From assembly GCA_023457435.1 (NCBI GenBank), contig JAEWLS010000042.1:5558-69557 (forward strand): DNA of 64,000 nucleotides, in the 5' to 3' direction. The notes beneath the pieces are model-generated. The model did not search any database. It saw nothing but the letters and a program-made list of their open reading frames with translations, and was not told where the DNA came from. Of this stretch, positions 1 through 8,187 are shown piece by piece (positions within the stretch are counted from its first letter, which is position 1; every line of letters starts with the position of its first letter). Source of the DNA: Pseudomonadota bacterium (GTDB lineage Bacteria > Pseudomonadota > Alphaproteobacteria > Rhizobiales > Rhizobiaceae). The position numbers and the translations under genes were made by a program.

Positions 1-33
1 ATATCACCGGGAGTATGTCGAGGGCGGTTCCTG

Positions 34-1422
34 ATGGCCAAATCCCGCGTCCAGTTCATCTGCCAGAACTGCGGCACCGTCCATTCGCGCTGGGCCGGCA
101 AGTGCGACGCGTGCGGCGCCTGGAACACGCTCGTCGAGGAAGGCACGGCTGGGGGCATCGGCTCTGGACCGCAGGCGCTAAAGAGCGCGCGCAAGGGACG
201 CGTCGTTGCGTTGACGTCGCTCGACGGGGATATCGAAGACGCACCCCGCATCGCGAGCGGCATTGCCGAACTCGACCGCGCCACCGGCGGCGGCTTCGTG
301 CGCGGCTCGGCGCTTCTCGTCGGCGGCGATCCGGGCATCGGAAAGTCGACGCTCCTTACTCAGGCAGCAGCCGCGCTGGCGTCGAGGGGCAACCGTGTCA
401 TCTACGTATCCGGCGAGGAGGCGGTGGCGCAGATCAGGCTTCGGGCGCAGCGTCTAGGCGTCGCCTCCAGCGCCGTCGAGCTCGCCGCCGAGACCAATGT
501 CGAGGACATCCTCGCCACCATCGGCGAGGGGCGCCGGCCCGATCTGGTCATCCTCGATTCGATCCAGACGCTGTGGACGGACCTCGCCGATTCGGCACCC
601 GGCACGGTCACACAGGTTCGGGCGGCGGCACAGGCCATGATCCGCTATGCGAAATCCACAGGCTGCGCGGTCGTGCTGGTAGGCCATGTTACCAAGGATG
701 GGCAGATCGCAGGTCCGCGGGTGGTCGAGCATATGGTCGACGCGGTGCTGTATTTCGAGGGCGAAGGCGGTCATCACTACCGTATCCTGCGCACGGTGAA
801 AAACCGTTTCGGACCGACCGACGAGATCGGGGTCTTCGCCATGGGCGACAAGGGGCTGGCGGAGGTCTCCAATCCGTCGGCTCTCTTCCTGTCAGAGCGT
901 AGCGAAAAGGCCCCCGGAGCGGCCGTGTTCGCCGGAATCGAGGGCACTCGGCCCGTGCTCGTCGAGATACAGGCACTTGTAGCGCCCTCGCCGCTCGGCA
1001 CGCCGCGCCGTGCCGTAGTCGGCTGGGATTCGCCGCGTCTGTCGATGGTGCTCGCGGTTCTCGAGGCGCATTGCGGCATCCGCTTCTCGCAGCACGACGT
1101 CTACCTGAATGTCGCGGGCGGGTACCGCATCAGCGAGCCGGCGGCGGATCTGGCGGTCGCGGCGGCGCTGGTGTCGTCGCTGACCGGCCTTGCCCTGCCT
1201 GCCGATTGCGTCTATTTCGGCGAAATCAGCCTGTCGGGCGCGGTAAGGGCCGTCGCGCATGCGCAGCAGCGTCTCAAGGAGGCGGAAAAGCTGGGTTTCG
1301 GCAAGGCCGTCATGCCCGGTTCCTCCGAAGAGATGCTGGGTGCTATCGCAGCCGGCTCATTTCAGCCCGAAACGCTTGCTGATCTGGTCGCGCGCATCGC
1401 GTCAGGCCAGCGACGGGATTGA
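34..1422 (+). CDS. radA: DNA repair protein RadA
   Basis: RadA is a RecA-like ATPase that drives branch migration of recombination intermediates in the cytoplasm. The 462-residue product has the normal family length. It opens with a four-cysteine zinc motif (C10, C13, C24, C27), followed by a Walker A loop at about residues 97-105 (GGDPGIGKS) and the RadA signature KNRFG near residue 257. The C-terminal third is the Lon-like domain. The ATG at 34 places the zinc motif at its usual distance from the N-terminus. It is followed by cvpA and purF on the same strand, an order common in rhizobia. Confidence 0.97.
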   Translation: MAKSRVQFICQNCGTVHSRWAGKCDACGAWNTLVEEGTAGGIGSGPQALKSARKGRVVALTSLDGDIEDAPRIASGIAELDRATGGGFVRGSALLVGGDPGIGKSTLLTQAAAALASRGNRVIYVSGEEAVAQIRLRAQRLGVASSAVELAAETNVEDILATIGEGRRPDLVILDSIQTLWTDLADSAPGTVTQVRAAAQAMIRYAKSTGCAVVLVGHVTKDGQIAGPRVVEHMVDAVLYFEGEGGHHYRILRTVKNRFGPTDEIGVFAMGDKGLAEVSNPSALFLSERSEKAPGAAVFAGIEGTRPVLVEIQALVAPSPLGTPRRAVVGWDSPRLSMVLAVLEAHCGIRFSQHDVYLNVAGGYRISEPAADLAVAAALVSSLTGLALPADCVYFGEISLSGAVRAVAHAQQRLKEAEKLGFGKAVMPGSSEEMLGAIAAGSFQPETLADLVARIASGQRRD

Positions 1423-1481
1423 CTTCCCGGCTCTTGCCGGGTTTGGGAATGCGGCCCGCCACGGCCCCCTGGGGAGACTCC

Positions 1482-2126
1482 ATGCCGATTACGCTGCTTG
1501 ACGGAATAGTCATCGGCTTCACCCTGGTTTCGGCCATGCTGGCGATGGTTCGCGGGTTCTCGCGTGAGATCCTGTCGATCGCATCATGGGTGGCTGCCGC
1601 GGCGGCGGCATTCTTCCTGCATCCGATCCTGCTGCCCTACGTCACGCCGTACATCGACCATCCGATGGTTTCGCTGGCGGTTTCTGCGGGCATCATCTTC
1701 TTCATCGCGCTGATCGTGGTCACCGTCATCACGATGAAAATCGCCGACTTCATCATCGACTCGAAGGTCGGCGCGCTCGACCGCACGCTCGGCTTCATCT
1801 ACGGCGCGGCCCGAGGCCTGCTGGTGCTTGCTGTGGCCCTCCTGTTCTTCAACTGGCTGGTCGGCACCAATCCTCCGACCTGGGTCACGGAAGCGAAGTC
1901 GCGTCCGCTGCTGGAGAGCATCGGCGCATGGGTGCAGGGCATACTGCCCGACGACCCAGAGAACTCGATCCTCAACCGCCTGCGCGGACAGGAAGCTCCG
2001 GAACAGCCTTCGCCAGACACGCCGGTTGCTCCGGCACAGCCGGGTCAGCCGGGTCCAGCGCAGCCGCAGCCGCCCGCGAACGAGGACGACCTGCCGGCCG
2101 AGGAAGAGGCTCCGGCGGAAGAGTAG
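1482..2126 (+). CDS. cvpA: CvpA family inner-membrane protein
   Basis: CvpA is a small inner-membrane protein, named for colicin V production in E. coli, that usually sits next to purF. The 214-residue protein has four hydrophobic segments in its first 135 residues, then a soluble tail rich in Pro, Gln, Ala and Glu. The ATG at 1482 is chosen because a GGGGAG ribosome site lies just upstream. A start near 1419 would add a non-hydrophobic leader overlapping the radA stop. The acidic, proline-rich tail is low-complexity and probably variable between strains. Its biochemical role is not known from sequence. Confidence 0.9.
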   Translation: MPITLLDGIVIGFTLVSAMLAMVRGFSREILSIASWVAAAAAAFFLHPILLPYVTPYIDHPMVSLAVSAGIIFFIALIVVTVITMKIADFIIDSKVGALDRTLGFIYGAARGLLVLAVALLFFNWLVGTNPPTWVTEAKSRPLLESIGAWVQGILPDDPENSILNRLRGQEAPEQPSPDTPVAPAQPGQPGPAQPQPPANEDDLPAEEEAPAEE

Positions 2127-2179
2127 ACTTTCGGCCGCGGGGGGCGACCGGACTGCGCACACAGCACAAGGACCGTGCG

Positions 2180-3664
2180 ATGGAACAGGCAGCGACCGCC
2201 CTCCCCGACGAGGCATTCGACGAAGCCGGCGATCACTTCCACGACGAGTGCGGCGTCTTCGGCATCTTCGGCCGCCAGGATGCTGCCGCCATCGTCACGC
2301 TTGGGCTGCATGCGCTGCAGCATCGCGGCCAGGAGGCCGCCGGTATCGTCTCCTATGACGGCACCCAGTTCCACGTCGAGAGGCACCAGGGGCTGATCGG
2401 CGACACGTTCACGCGCCAGTCGGTGATCGACAGCCTCAAGGGCAGCCGCGCCATCGGCCACACCCGCTACGCCACGACCGGCGGGGCCGGCTTGCGCAAC
2501 GTCCAGCCATTCTTCGCCGAGCTAGCCGGCGGCGGCTTCGCCGTCGCGCACAACGGCAACATCACCAACGCGATGACGATCCAGCGGCGGCTGCAGAAGG
2601 AAGGCTCGATCTTCTCGTCGACGTCGGACACCGAGACCATCCTGCACCTTGTCGCCACCTCGAAGGAGCGCGACACGAACGGCCGCTTCATCGACGCGGT
2701 GCGACAGCTAGAGGGGGCCTTCTCGCTGGTGGCCCTGACGTCGAAGAAGATGATCGGCTGCCGCGACCCGCTCGGCATCCGCCCGCTCGTGCTAGGCGAC
2801 CTCGACGGAGCCTGGATCCTAGCCTCCGAGACCGTCGCGCTCGACATCATTGGCGCGCGCTTCGTTCGGGACCTGAAGCCCGGCGAGATGGTCGTCATCA
2901 CGTCCAAGGGCATCGAGAGCCACTTCCCGTTCACGCCGGCCAGGTCGCGTTTCTGCATCTTCGAATACGTCTATTTCGCGCGCCCCGATTCCACGATCGA
3001 AGGCCGCAACGTCTACGCCGTGCGCAAGGCGATCGGCATGGAACTGGCGCGGGAGAACCCCGTCGATGCCGATATCGTCGTCCCGGTGCCCGATTCAGGC
3101 ACGCCGGCGGCGATCGGCTTCGCCCAGGCGGCCGGCCTGCCGTTCGAACTCGGCATCATCCGCAACCACTATGTCGGCCGCACCTTCATCCAGCCCGGCG
3201 ATTCGATTCGCCACATGGGCGTGAAACTGAAGCACAACGCCAACCGCAGGATGATCGAGGGCAAGCGCGTGGTGCTGGTCGACGATTCCATCGTGCGAGG
3301 CACGACCAGCCAGAAGATCGTGCAGATGGTGCGCGATGCCGGCGCCCGCGAAGTGCACATGCGAATCGCCTCGCCGCCGACGCGCGCCTCCTGCTTCTAC
3401 GGTGTGGACACACCGGAGAAGGCCAAGCTGCTCGCCTCGCGCATGTCGATCGACGAAATGGCGGAGTTCATCCGCGTCGATTCGCTCGGCTTCCTGACGA
3501 TGGACGGTCTCTACCGCGCCGTCGGCGAAGCGCGCCGCAACGAGGAGGCCCCGCAATATTGCGACGCCTGCTTCTCGGGCGAGTATCCGACGGCACTGAC
3601 TGACCACGAGGGTGCGGACAATGTGCGCACCCTGTCGCTGCTGGCGCCCGCGGCTAGGGCGTAA
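2180..3664 (+). CDS. purF: Amidophosphoribosyltransferase
   Basis: PurF catalyses the first committed step of purine synthesis, converting PRPP and glutamine to 5-phosphoribosylamine. The 494-residue product has the N-terminal nucleophile glutaminase domain. A 23-residue propeptide precedes the catalytic Cys24 of CGVFGIFG. The C-terminal phosphoribosyltransferase domain carries the PRPP loop VLVDDSIVRGTT near residue 368. The ATG at 2180 gives a propeptide of normal size; an open frame extends upstream over cvpA but in the wrong frame for that gene. The 3' end overlaps the convergent gdx gene by 11 bases. Confidence 0.97.
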   Translation: MEQAATALPDEAFDEAGDHFHDECGVFGIFGRQDAAAIVTLGLHALQHRGQEAAGIVSYDGTQFHVERHQGLIGDTFTRQSVIDSLKGSRAIGHTRYATTGGAGLRNVQPFFAELAGGGFAVAHNGNITNAMTIQRRLQKEGSIFSSTSDTETILHLVATSKERDTNGRFIDAVRQLEGAFSLVALTSKKMIGCRDPLGIRPLVLGDLDGAWILASETVALDIIGARFVRDLKPGEMVVITSKGIESHFPFTPARSRFCIFEYVYFARPDSTIEGRNVYAVRKAIGMELARENPVDADIVVPVPDSGTPAAIGFAQAAGLPFELGIIRNHYVGRTFIQPGDSIRHMGVKLKHNANRRMIEGKRVVLVDDSIVRGTTSQKIVQMVRDAGAREVHMRIASPPTRASCFYGVDTPEKAKLLASRMSIDEMAEFIRVDSLGFLTMDGLYRAVGEARRNEEAPQYCDACFSGEYPTALTDHEGADNVRTLSLLAPAARA

Positions 3665-3971
3665 CCAGCTTCAGGCCGACGATGCAGGCGACGATCAGCA
3701 CGATGCAGGCGAGGCGCATGATTTCGGCCGATTCGGCGAACAGCACGATGCCGAGGATCACGGTGCCCACGGTGCCGATGCCGGTCCAGATCGCATAGGC
3801 GGTGCCGAGCGGCAGCGTCTTGAGAGCCAGGCCCAGCAGGAACAGGCTGACGACCATCGACCCGACCGTCAGCGCCGTCGGCACCGGCCGCGTGAATCCT
3901 TCGGTGAACTTCAGGCCGACCGCCCAGCCAATTTCGGCCAGGCCGGCACCCAGCAGGTAAAGCCACGCCAT
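3654..3971 (-). CDS. gdx: SMR-family guanidinium exporter Gdx (SugE)
   Basis: This is a 105-residue small multidrug resistance protein with four transmembrane helices. It acts in the inner membrane as a dual-topology dimer exchanging a cation for protons. It matches the Gdx/SugE branch rather than EmrE: Glu13 and Trp16 in helix 1 (AEIGWAVGLK), the GTAYAIWTGIG helix 3 motif, and a C-terminus ending in GLKLVTP. Gdx proteins export guanidinium. The ATG at 3971 has GGAG seven bases upstream and lies 21 bases downstream of a guanidine-II riboswitch, which strongly supports the substrate. Its stop lies inside the end of purF. Confidence 0.93.
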   Translation of the reverse strand: MAWLYLLGAGLAEIGWAVGLKFTEGFTRPVPTALTVGSMVVSLFLLGLALKTLPLGTAYAIWTGIGTVGTVILGIVLFAESAEIMRLACIVLIVACIVGLKLVTP

Positions 3972-3992
3972 CTCACACTCCATCGCTCGTGC

Positions 3993-4039
3993 GATGAGGT
4001 CGTCCTCACCAGGTATCCGGAAGGCGGGGCCGTCCCCGC
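3993..4039 (-). promoter_or_regulatory. Guanidine-II (mini-ykkC) riboswitch
   Basis: On the minus strand two perfect hairpins sit 13 nt apart, each capped by an ACGR tetraloop. The first is GCGGGG-ACGG-CCCCGC (4039 to 4024). The second is GGTGAGG-ACGA-CCTCATC (4010 to 3993), with one G-U pair. Two short stems with ACGR loops joined by a short linker define the guanidine-II class, in which each loop pair binds free guanidine. The second hairpin ends 21 nt before the gdx start, so control of translation initiation is likely. The pairing is read directly; ligand binding is inferred from the class and from the gene it precedes. Confidence 0.88.
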
Positions 4040-4134
4040 GGCTCGAATATAGGCGACAGCGCCTGCCGCGGCAAATGCGCGGGTTCCGTGCGCCGCGGAA
4101 TGCCGCTATTGGCGTGTTGCAAACGGATGGACCC

Positions 4135-4878
4135 ATGACACCCGACCTTTCCGGCCGCATCGCCCTCGTCACCGGCGCCTCGCGCGGCATCGGCTATTTC
4201 ATCGCCAGGCACCTGGCGGCGAGCGGCGCGCATGTCATCGCGGTGGCCCGCACGGTCGGCGGGCTGGAGGAACTGGACGACGAGATCCGCAGCGGCGGCA
4301 AAGGTTCGGCCACGCTTGTTCCGCTCGACCTTGCCGATTTCGCCGGCATCGACCGCCTCGGCGGCCAGATCCACGAGCGCTGGGGCAAGCTCGATATCCT
4401 CGTTGCGAACGCCGGCGTGCTCGGCGTGATCTCGCCGCTCGGTCACGTCGAGGCGAAGGTGTTCGACAAGGTCATGGCGGTGAACGTCACCTCGACTTGG
4501 CGGCTCATCCGCTCCGTCGATCCGCTGCTGCGCCTCTCCGACGCCGGGCGCGCGCTTCTGATGTCATCCGGCGCGGCGCATTCGGCGCGTGCCTTCTGGG
4601 GGCCTTACGCCGCCTCCAAGGCCGCCGTCGAGGCGATGGCGCGCTCATGGGCCGACGAAACCAAAAACATGCCGCTGCGCGTCAACGCGGTCAATCCGGG
4701 CGCTACGCGCACGGCGATGCGCGCCCAGGCCGTGCCGGGCGAAAATCCGCAGACGCTGCCGCATCCCTCGGACGTCGCCGCCGCGATCGTCGCCGTCGCC
4801 GGACCGGACCGGAGCGAGACCGGCATGATCTACGACGTTCCTCAGCGTCGATTCATCGCCTACAAAATGCCGGAATAA
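4135..4878 (+). CDS. SDR family NAD(P)-dependent oxidoreductase
   Basis: This is a 247-residue classical short-chain dehydrogenase/reductase. It has the nucleotide-binding TGASRGIG motif at residues 14-21, an NAG motif in the middle, and the catalytic pair Tyr158 and Lys162 (YAASK). The ATG at 4135 starts ten residues before the first Rossmann strand, as is normal. The substrate cannot be read from the sequence. Rhizobial genomes often carry this gene downstream of purF. The 160 bases upstream hold the divergent gdx leader, so any SDR promoter overlaps the riboswitch region on the other strand. Confidence 0.9.
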   Translation: MTPDLSGRIALVTGASRGIGYFIARHLAASGAHVIAVARTVGGLEELDDEIRSGGKGSATLVPLDLADFAGIDRLGGQIHERWGKLDILVANAGVLGVISPLGHVEAKVFDKVMAVNVTSTWRLIRSVDPLLRLSDAGRALLMSSGAAHSARAFWGPYAASKAAVEAMARSWADETKNMPLRVNAVNPGATRTAMRAQAVPGENPQTLPHPSDVAAAIVAVAGPDRSETGMIYDVPQRRFIAYKMPE

Positions 4879-4947
4879 ATTCGTTCACTCGGCGGTAGGG
4901 TTTGGCGTAGTCTGTTTCATGTGCACGTCCAACCGGAGGGCAGCATC

Positions 4948-5364
4948 ATGAACGTCAGACATATTCTCGGCGCAGTCGCCTTGCTCGGCGCGGTGGCCGC
5001 CACACCGGCGCTCGCGCAGCAGACTGAGCTGAAGTCGCTGCCCGGCGGGAGTCTCATGCTCAAGGATCTGCCGGCCGCCAACGGCAATCTGCAGAACCTG
5101 CCTGGCGTGGACCTCAACATGCGTGCGCAGGGTGCCAATGGCGGCTCCAACTGCACCGAGCGCGAGGTCTCGTCGCTCGGCCTTGGCGACTATCGCCGCG
5201 GCACATTGAGCGAGTGCACCGTCGGCAACTTCTCGTTCAGTACAGTACGGCCGTCGAGCGGCTCAGTCGCGACATCCGGGCCGATCCCGACCAATCCGTT
5301 CGACACTGGCGGCCCGCCTCCGGGCTCCGGCGGATTCGCGCCGCGACCGCACAGCATGTGGTAG
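4948..5364 (+). CDS. Hypothetical secreted protein
   Basis: I do not recognise the family. The 138-residue product begins with a clear Sec signal peptide: Asn-Val-Arg-His, a 15-residue hydrophobic core, and a likely cleavage site after ALA at residues 23-25, before QQ. The mature part contains a leucine/glycine-rich segment, two cysteines (NCTE and SECT) that could form a disulphide, and a proline/glycine-rich C-terminus. GGAGGG lies seven bases before the ATG at 4948, which favours it over a GTG at 4921. It is probably a small periplasmic protein. Confidence 0.72.
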   Translation: MNVRHILGAVALLGAVAATPALAQQTELKSLPGGSLMLKDLPAANGNLQNLPGVDLNMRAQGANGGSNCTEREVSSLGLGDYRRGTLSECTVGNFSFSTVRPSSGSVATSGPIPTNPFDTGGPPPGSGGFAPRPHSMW

Positions 5365-5437
5365 AGCGGGCTTCCGCCTGATCCCCGTCCTCATTTTCCT
5401 TGCAGCCATCGCCGCCGCTTGGGCGCTTGGCGCGCTC

Positions 5438-6052
5438 GTGCTGTCGATGGCGCGCGGTCTCAGCTACCATCAGGCGTCCTTCCTGCTGCCGCTGAAACTC
5501 CTTCACCGGATGCAGCACGGCGCAAGGGACGCGCTCCGGGCGGAGCCGCCGGTCATCTATGCCGTCCTGCACCAGTCGCGGCTCGATCCGGCGCTGATGC
5601 TCGCCTCGCTCCCGGACGACACGCTGCACATCCTCGACGAGCGCGCGTCTCGGTCGATCTGGCTCGAACCGTGGCGCGAGATGGCGCGAACCATCCCCTT
5701 CAATGCGCGCCACGTGTTCGTCAGCCGGCGGCTGGTGCGGCACCTCAAGGGCCGGGGACGGCTCGCCGTGTATTTTCCGGACGGTATCCAGGCAGATACG
5801 AAGGCGTACCGGCTTTACCGGGCCGTCGCCCATATCGCCGTGGCGGCGGATGCGCGCATCGTCGCCATCTCGGTGCAGGGATCGCGGCGGTCGATCCTGT
5901 CGTTTCGAGGCGGCGGGCGTAGGCTTATGCCGAAGCTGAGGATCAACGCCCTCCCCGCGCTCACGATGAAGGAGCTGGTGCAGAACTCGACGCGCGAGAA
6001 CGCGACGATGGCGGGCGCGCTGTTCGATCGGGTGGCTGAGGCCGACGCCTAG
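5438..6052 (+). CDS. PlsC-like acyltransferase family protein
   Basis: The protein has the HxxxxD acyltransferase signature (HQSRLD, with Asp near residue 50) and a later FPDG block, as in glycerolipid acyltransferases, so it probably transfers an acyl chain to a lysolipid at the membrane. The start is uncertain. The first ATG/GTG in frame is the GTG at 5438, giving 204 residues, but the 60 bases upstream read in frame as a hydrophobic stretch (LIPVLIFLAAIAAAWALG). This looks like a true N-terminal anchor, yet no ATG, GTG or TTG opens it; CTG at 5378 is the best candidate. Its end overlaps convergent pssA by four bases. Confidence 0.72.
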   Translation: MLSMARGLSYHQASFLLPLKLLHRMQHGARDALRAEPPVIYAVLHQSRLDPALMLASLPDDTLHILDERASRSIWLEPWREMARTIPFNARHVFVSRRLVRHLKGRGRLAVYFPDGIQADTKAYRLYRAVAHIAVAADARIVAISVQGSRRSILSFRGGGRRLMPKLRINALPALTMKELVQNSTRENATMAGALFDRVAEADA

Positions 6053-6849
6053 CCTTTCTCAGCGGCCTCTCGCCGCTCGCGGACGGCATAGGCGCGCATG
6101 CTGAACGGCAGCATGGCGAGATAGGCAATGGCAGTCGCCGTCATCGTGTGCCACGTGTAGTTGAACAGCAGCATCACGTAGAGCGCCGCGACCAGCAGGA
6201 ACGGCACGACGACCTCGCGGCTGATCGACTTGCCGCGGCCCTTGCCGGAATAGACGCGGACGCGGCTGACCAGCAGCAGCGCCATGAATACCGTGAACGC
6301 GCAGCAGATGTAGGCGAACGCGGAGGTCAACGGCACGCCGATGAAGCCGAGATAGATCGGCAACATGACGAGGATGGCGCCAGCCGGCGCCGGCACACCG
6401 ACAAAATAGTCGGATTGCCAGGCCGGCCGGTCGGGATCTTCCGCCATGACGTTGAAGCGCGCCAGCCGCAGCCCGCAGGCTATGGCGAAGAGAAGCGCGC
6501 TGATCCAGCCGATCGAACCGACCTTATCCAGAAGGAAGGCGTACAGAACCATCGCCGGGGCGACACCGAAATTGACGATGTCGGCAAGCGAGTCCATCTG
6601 CGCACCGAACTTTGACGAGGCCCCGAGCATGCGCGCCGCGCGGCCGTCGACGAAGTCGAGCAGGGCCGCGATGATCAACAGCGCGACGGCGAGCTCGAAC
6701 CGGCCCTCGAAACCGAACCTTATCCCGGTCAGCCCCGCGCAGATCGCGAGAACCGTGATGAGGTTCGGCACCAGCATGCGCAGGGGTATCTCGCGCAGAC
6801 CGGGGCCACCGGCACGGCTCGGTTCGGCGTTCGGAGCATCCCCGGCCAA
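6049..6849 (-). CDS. pssA: CDP-diacylglycerol-serine O-phosphatidyltransferase
   Basis: PssA makes phosphatidylserine from CDP-diacylglycerol and serine in the inner membrane. The CDP-alcohol phosphatidyltransferase signature is present: a DG, then AR, then the G...D...D pattern (DFVDGRAARMLGASSKFGAQMDSLAD in pieces around residues 60-85). About eight hydrophobic segments follow. I place the start at a TTG at 6849, two bases after the psd stop, giving 266 residues. Upstream in-frame sequence is arginine-rich antisense-like noise over psd. The start is therefore inferred. With psd it forms the phosphatidylethanolamine branch. Confidence 0.88.
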   Translation of the reverse strand: MAGDAPNAEPSRAGGPGLREIPLRMLVPNLITVLAICAGLTGIRFGFEGRFELAVALLIIAALLDFVDGRAARMLGASSKFGAQMDSLADIVNFGVAPAMVLYAFLLDKVGSIGWISALLFAIACGLRLARFNVMAEDPDRPAWQSDYFVGVPAPAGAILVMLPIYLGFIGVPLTSAFAYICCAFTVFMALLLVSRVRVYSGKGRGKSISREVVVPFLLVAALYVMLLFNYTWHTMTATAIAYLAMLPFSMRAYAVRERREAAEKG

Positions 6850-6851
6850 GC

Positions 6852-7550
6852 TCAGGAGACTCGCACGAGCGGCCGCAGCGCGGCGTTGCCATACTCGGCG
6901 ATGACGGTCTCGCCGCCTACTGCCGTCTGCCCGACCGCGACGCGCGGCACCGCACCCGCAGGCAGGTAGACGTCGAGGCGCGAACCGAAGCGGATCAGAC
7001 CGAAGCGCTCGCCGACGGAGATGGCGCTGCCCGCGTCGACGAAACAAAGGATGCGCCTCGCGACGAGCCCGGCCACCTGAACGACGGCGTAAGTGCCGAA
7101 CGGTCCCTCGATGACGAGGCCGTTGCGCTCGTTCTCGACGCTCGCCTTATCCAGATCGGCGTTCAGGAACTTGCCAGGGCGATGCTCGATGCGCTCGATG
7201 CGGCCGCGCGTCGGCGCACGGTTAATGTGGCAGGAGAACACATCCATGAAGACCGAGATGCGGGTCATCTCGCCACCGCCCAGGCCGAGTTCGCGCGGCG
7301 GAACTGCCGGTCCGACGGCCGAAACGATCCCGTCGGCCGGGCTCACGACGAGGCTGTCATCGACTGGCGTGACCCGCTGGGGATCTCGGAAGAAGTAGGT
7401 GCACCATGCGGTCAGCACCATCCCTATCCAGAACAGCGGCGCCCAGAGCAGACCGAGCACGATCGATGCGATCGCGAACGCGGCGATGAAGGGATAGCCC
7501 TCCCTGTGAATGGGCACGAGCGTCTTGCGGATCGTGTCGGCAAGCGACAT
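6852..7550 (-). CDS. psd: Phosphatidylserine decarboxylase proenzyme
   Basis: Psd decarboxylates phosphatidylserine to phosphatidylethanolamine using a self-made pyruvoyl group. The 232-residue proenzyme has an N-terminal membrane stretch at residues 20-50, the conserved HIN block (CHINRAPTRG, residues 107-116), and the autocleavage Gly189-Ser190 (RFGS) close to the C-terminus. It is the short bacterial type seen in Hyphomicrobiales. It lies immediately upstream of pssA and the two are surely cotranscribed. Confidence 0.95.
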   Translation of the reverse strand: MSLADTIRKTLVPIHREGYPFIAAFAIASIVLGLLWAPLFWIGMVLTAWCTYFFRDPQRVTPVDDSLVVSPADGIVSAVGPAVPPRELGLGGGEMTRISVFMDVFSCHINRAPTRGRIERIEHRPGKFLNADLDKASVENERNGLVIEGPFGTYAVVQVAGLVARRILCFVDAGSAISVGERFGLIRFGSRLDVYLPAGAVPRVAVGQTAVGGETVIAEYGNAALRPLVRVS

Positions 7551-7649
7551 GTCGGGGCATCCGTTGGTCGAACGGTCTGCTTATCGAAAACCGCCCGGGC
7601 CCGCAACGAAACTGGGCGCGACAGGTTGCACCCGAGATCGCAAACCTCG

Positions 7650-8162
7650 CTATTGTCCGCCGCCGCCGATATAGTCGGCCTTGGACAATGGCACGCCCGT
7701 GTGTCGAAGGATGTCGTATGCCGTCGTCACGTGGAAGAAGAAGTTAGGCAGCGCGAACTGAAGCACGTAGTTCGCGCCGTCGTAGCGCAGTTCGCCGCGA
7801 CGGGTCTTGATCACCACTTCGTTCGCCGCGCCGGCATCCATCGCCTCCCGCGGCGTGGCCTCGAGAAAATCGACCGTGGCGCGAATGCGCGCCTGCATGT
7901 CGGCGAATGTCACCTCGTTGTCAGGCATCGCGACGTTCTCGACCCCGGCGACGCGCACGGGCACGAACTTCGCCGTGTCGCTGGCGCGCTGGACCTGCCC
8001 GGTGAGCGGCAGCATGTCCTCGAACAGCCGGGCTTCGGTCAAGGCAGCGTGGCTCAAGCCGTTCTCATCGGCGAATACCTGCCCTTTCTGGAGGATGTGC
8101 GACAGGCTGCGAAGCCCGCGCAGGAAAACTGGGACGCTGACTTCGTAAAGCGACAGTGACAT
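7650..8162 (-). CDS. DUF1993 family protein
   Basis: This is a 170-residue soluble protein that I assign to DUF1993, a helical-bundle family of the DinB/YfiT type. The recognised features are the N-terminal MSLSLYEVSVPVFLRGL, a central LPLTGQVQ block, and a C-terminal stretch with LPNFFFHVTTAYDILRHTGV. The ATG at 8162 is chosen because a longer frame runs back into the ABC transporter gene. It lies 25 bases downstream of that gene on the same strand and could be cotranscribed with it and arsR. The molecular function is unknown. Confidence 0.85.
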   Translation of the reverse strand: MSLSLYEVSVPVFLRGLRSLSHILQKGQVFADENGLSHAALTEARLFEDMLPLTGQVQRASDTAKFVPVRVAGVENVAMPDNEVTFADMQARIRATVDFLEATPREAMDAGAANEVVIKTRRGELRYDGANYVLQFALPNFFFHVTTAYDILRHTGVPLSKADYIGGGGQ

Positions 8163-8187
8163 CGAGGTTCTCCAGACTCCAAACGGA

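Noticed and set aside
4138..4190. A longer gdx start upstream of the riboswitch
   Set aside because: The extra N-terminus would be Arg/Pro-rich, unlike any SMR protein, and would translate through the riboswitch hairpins.
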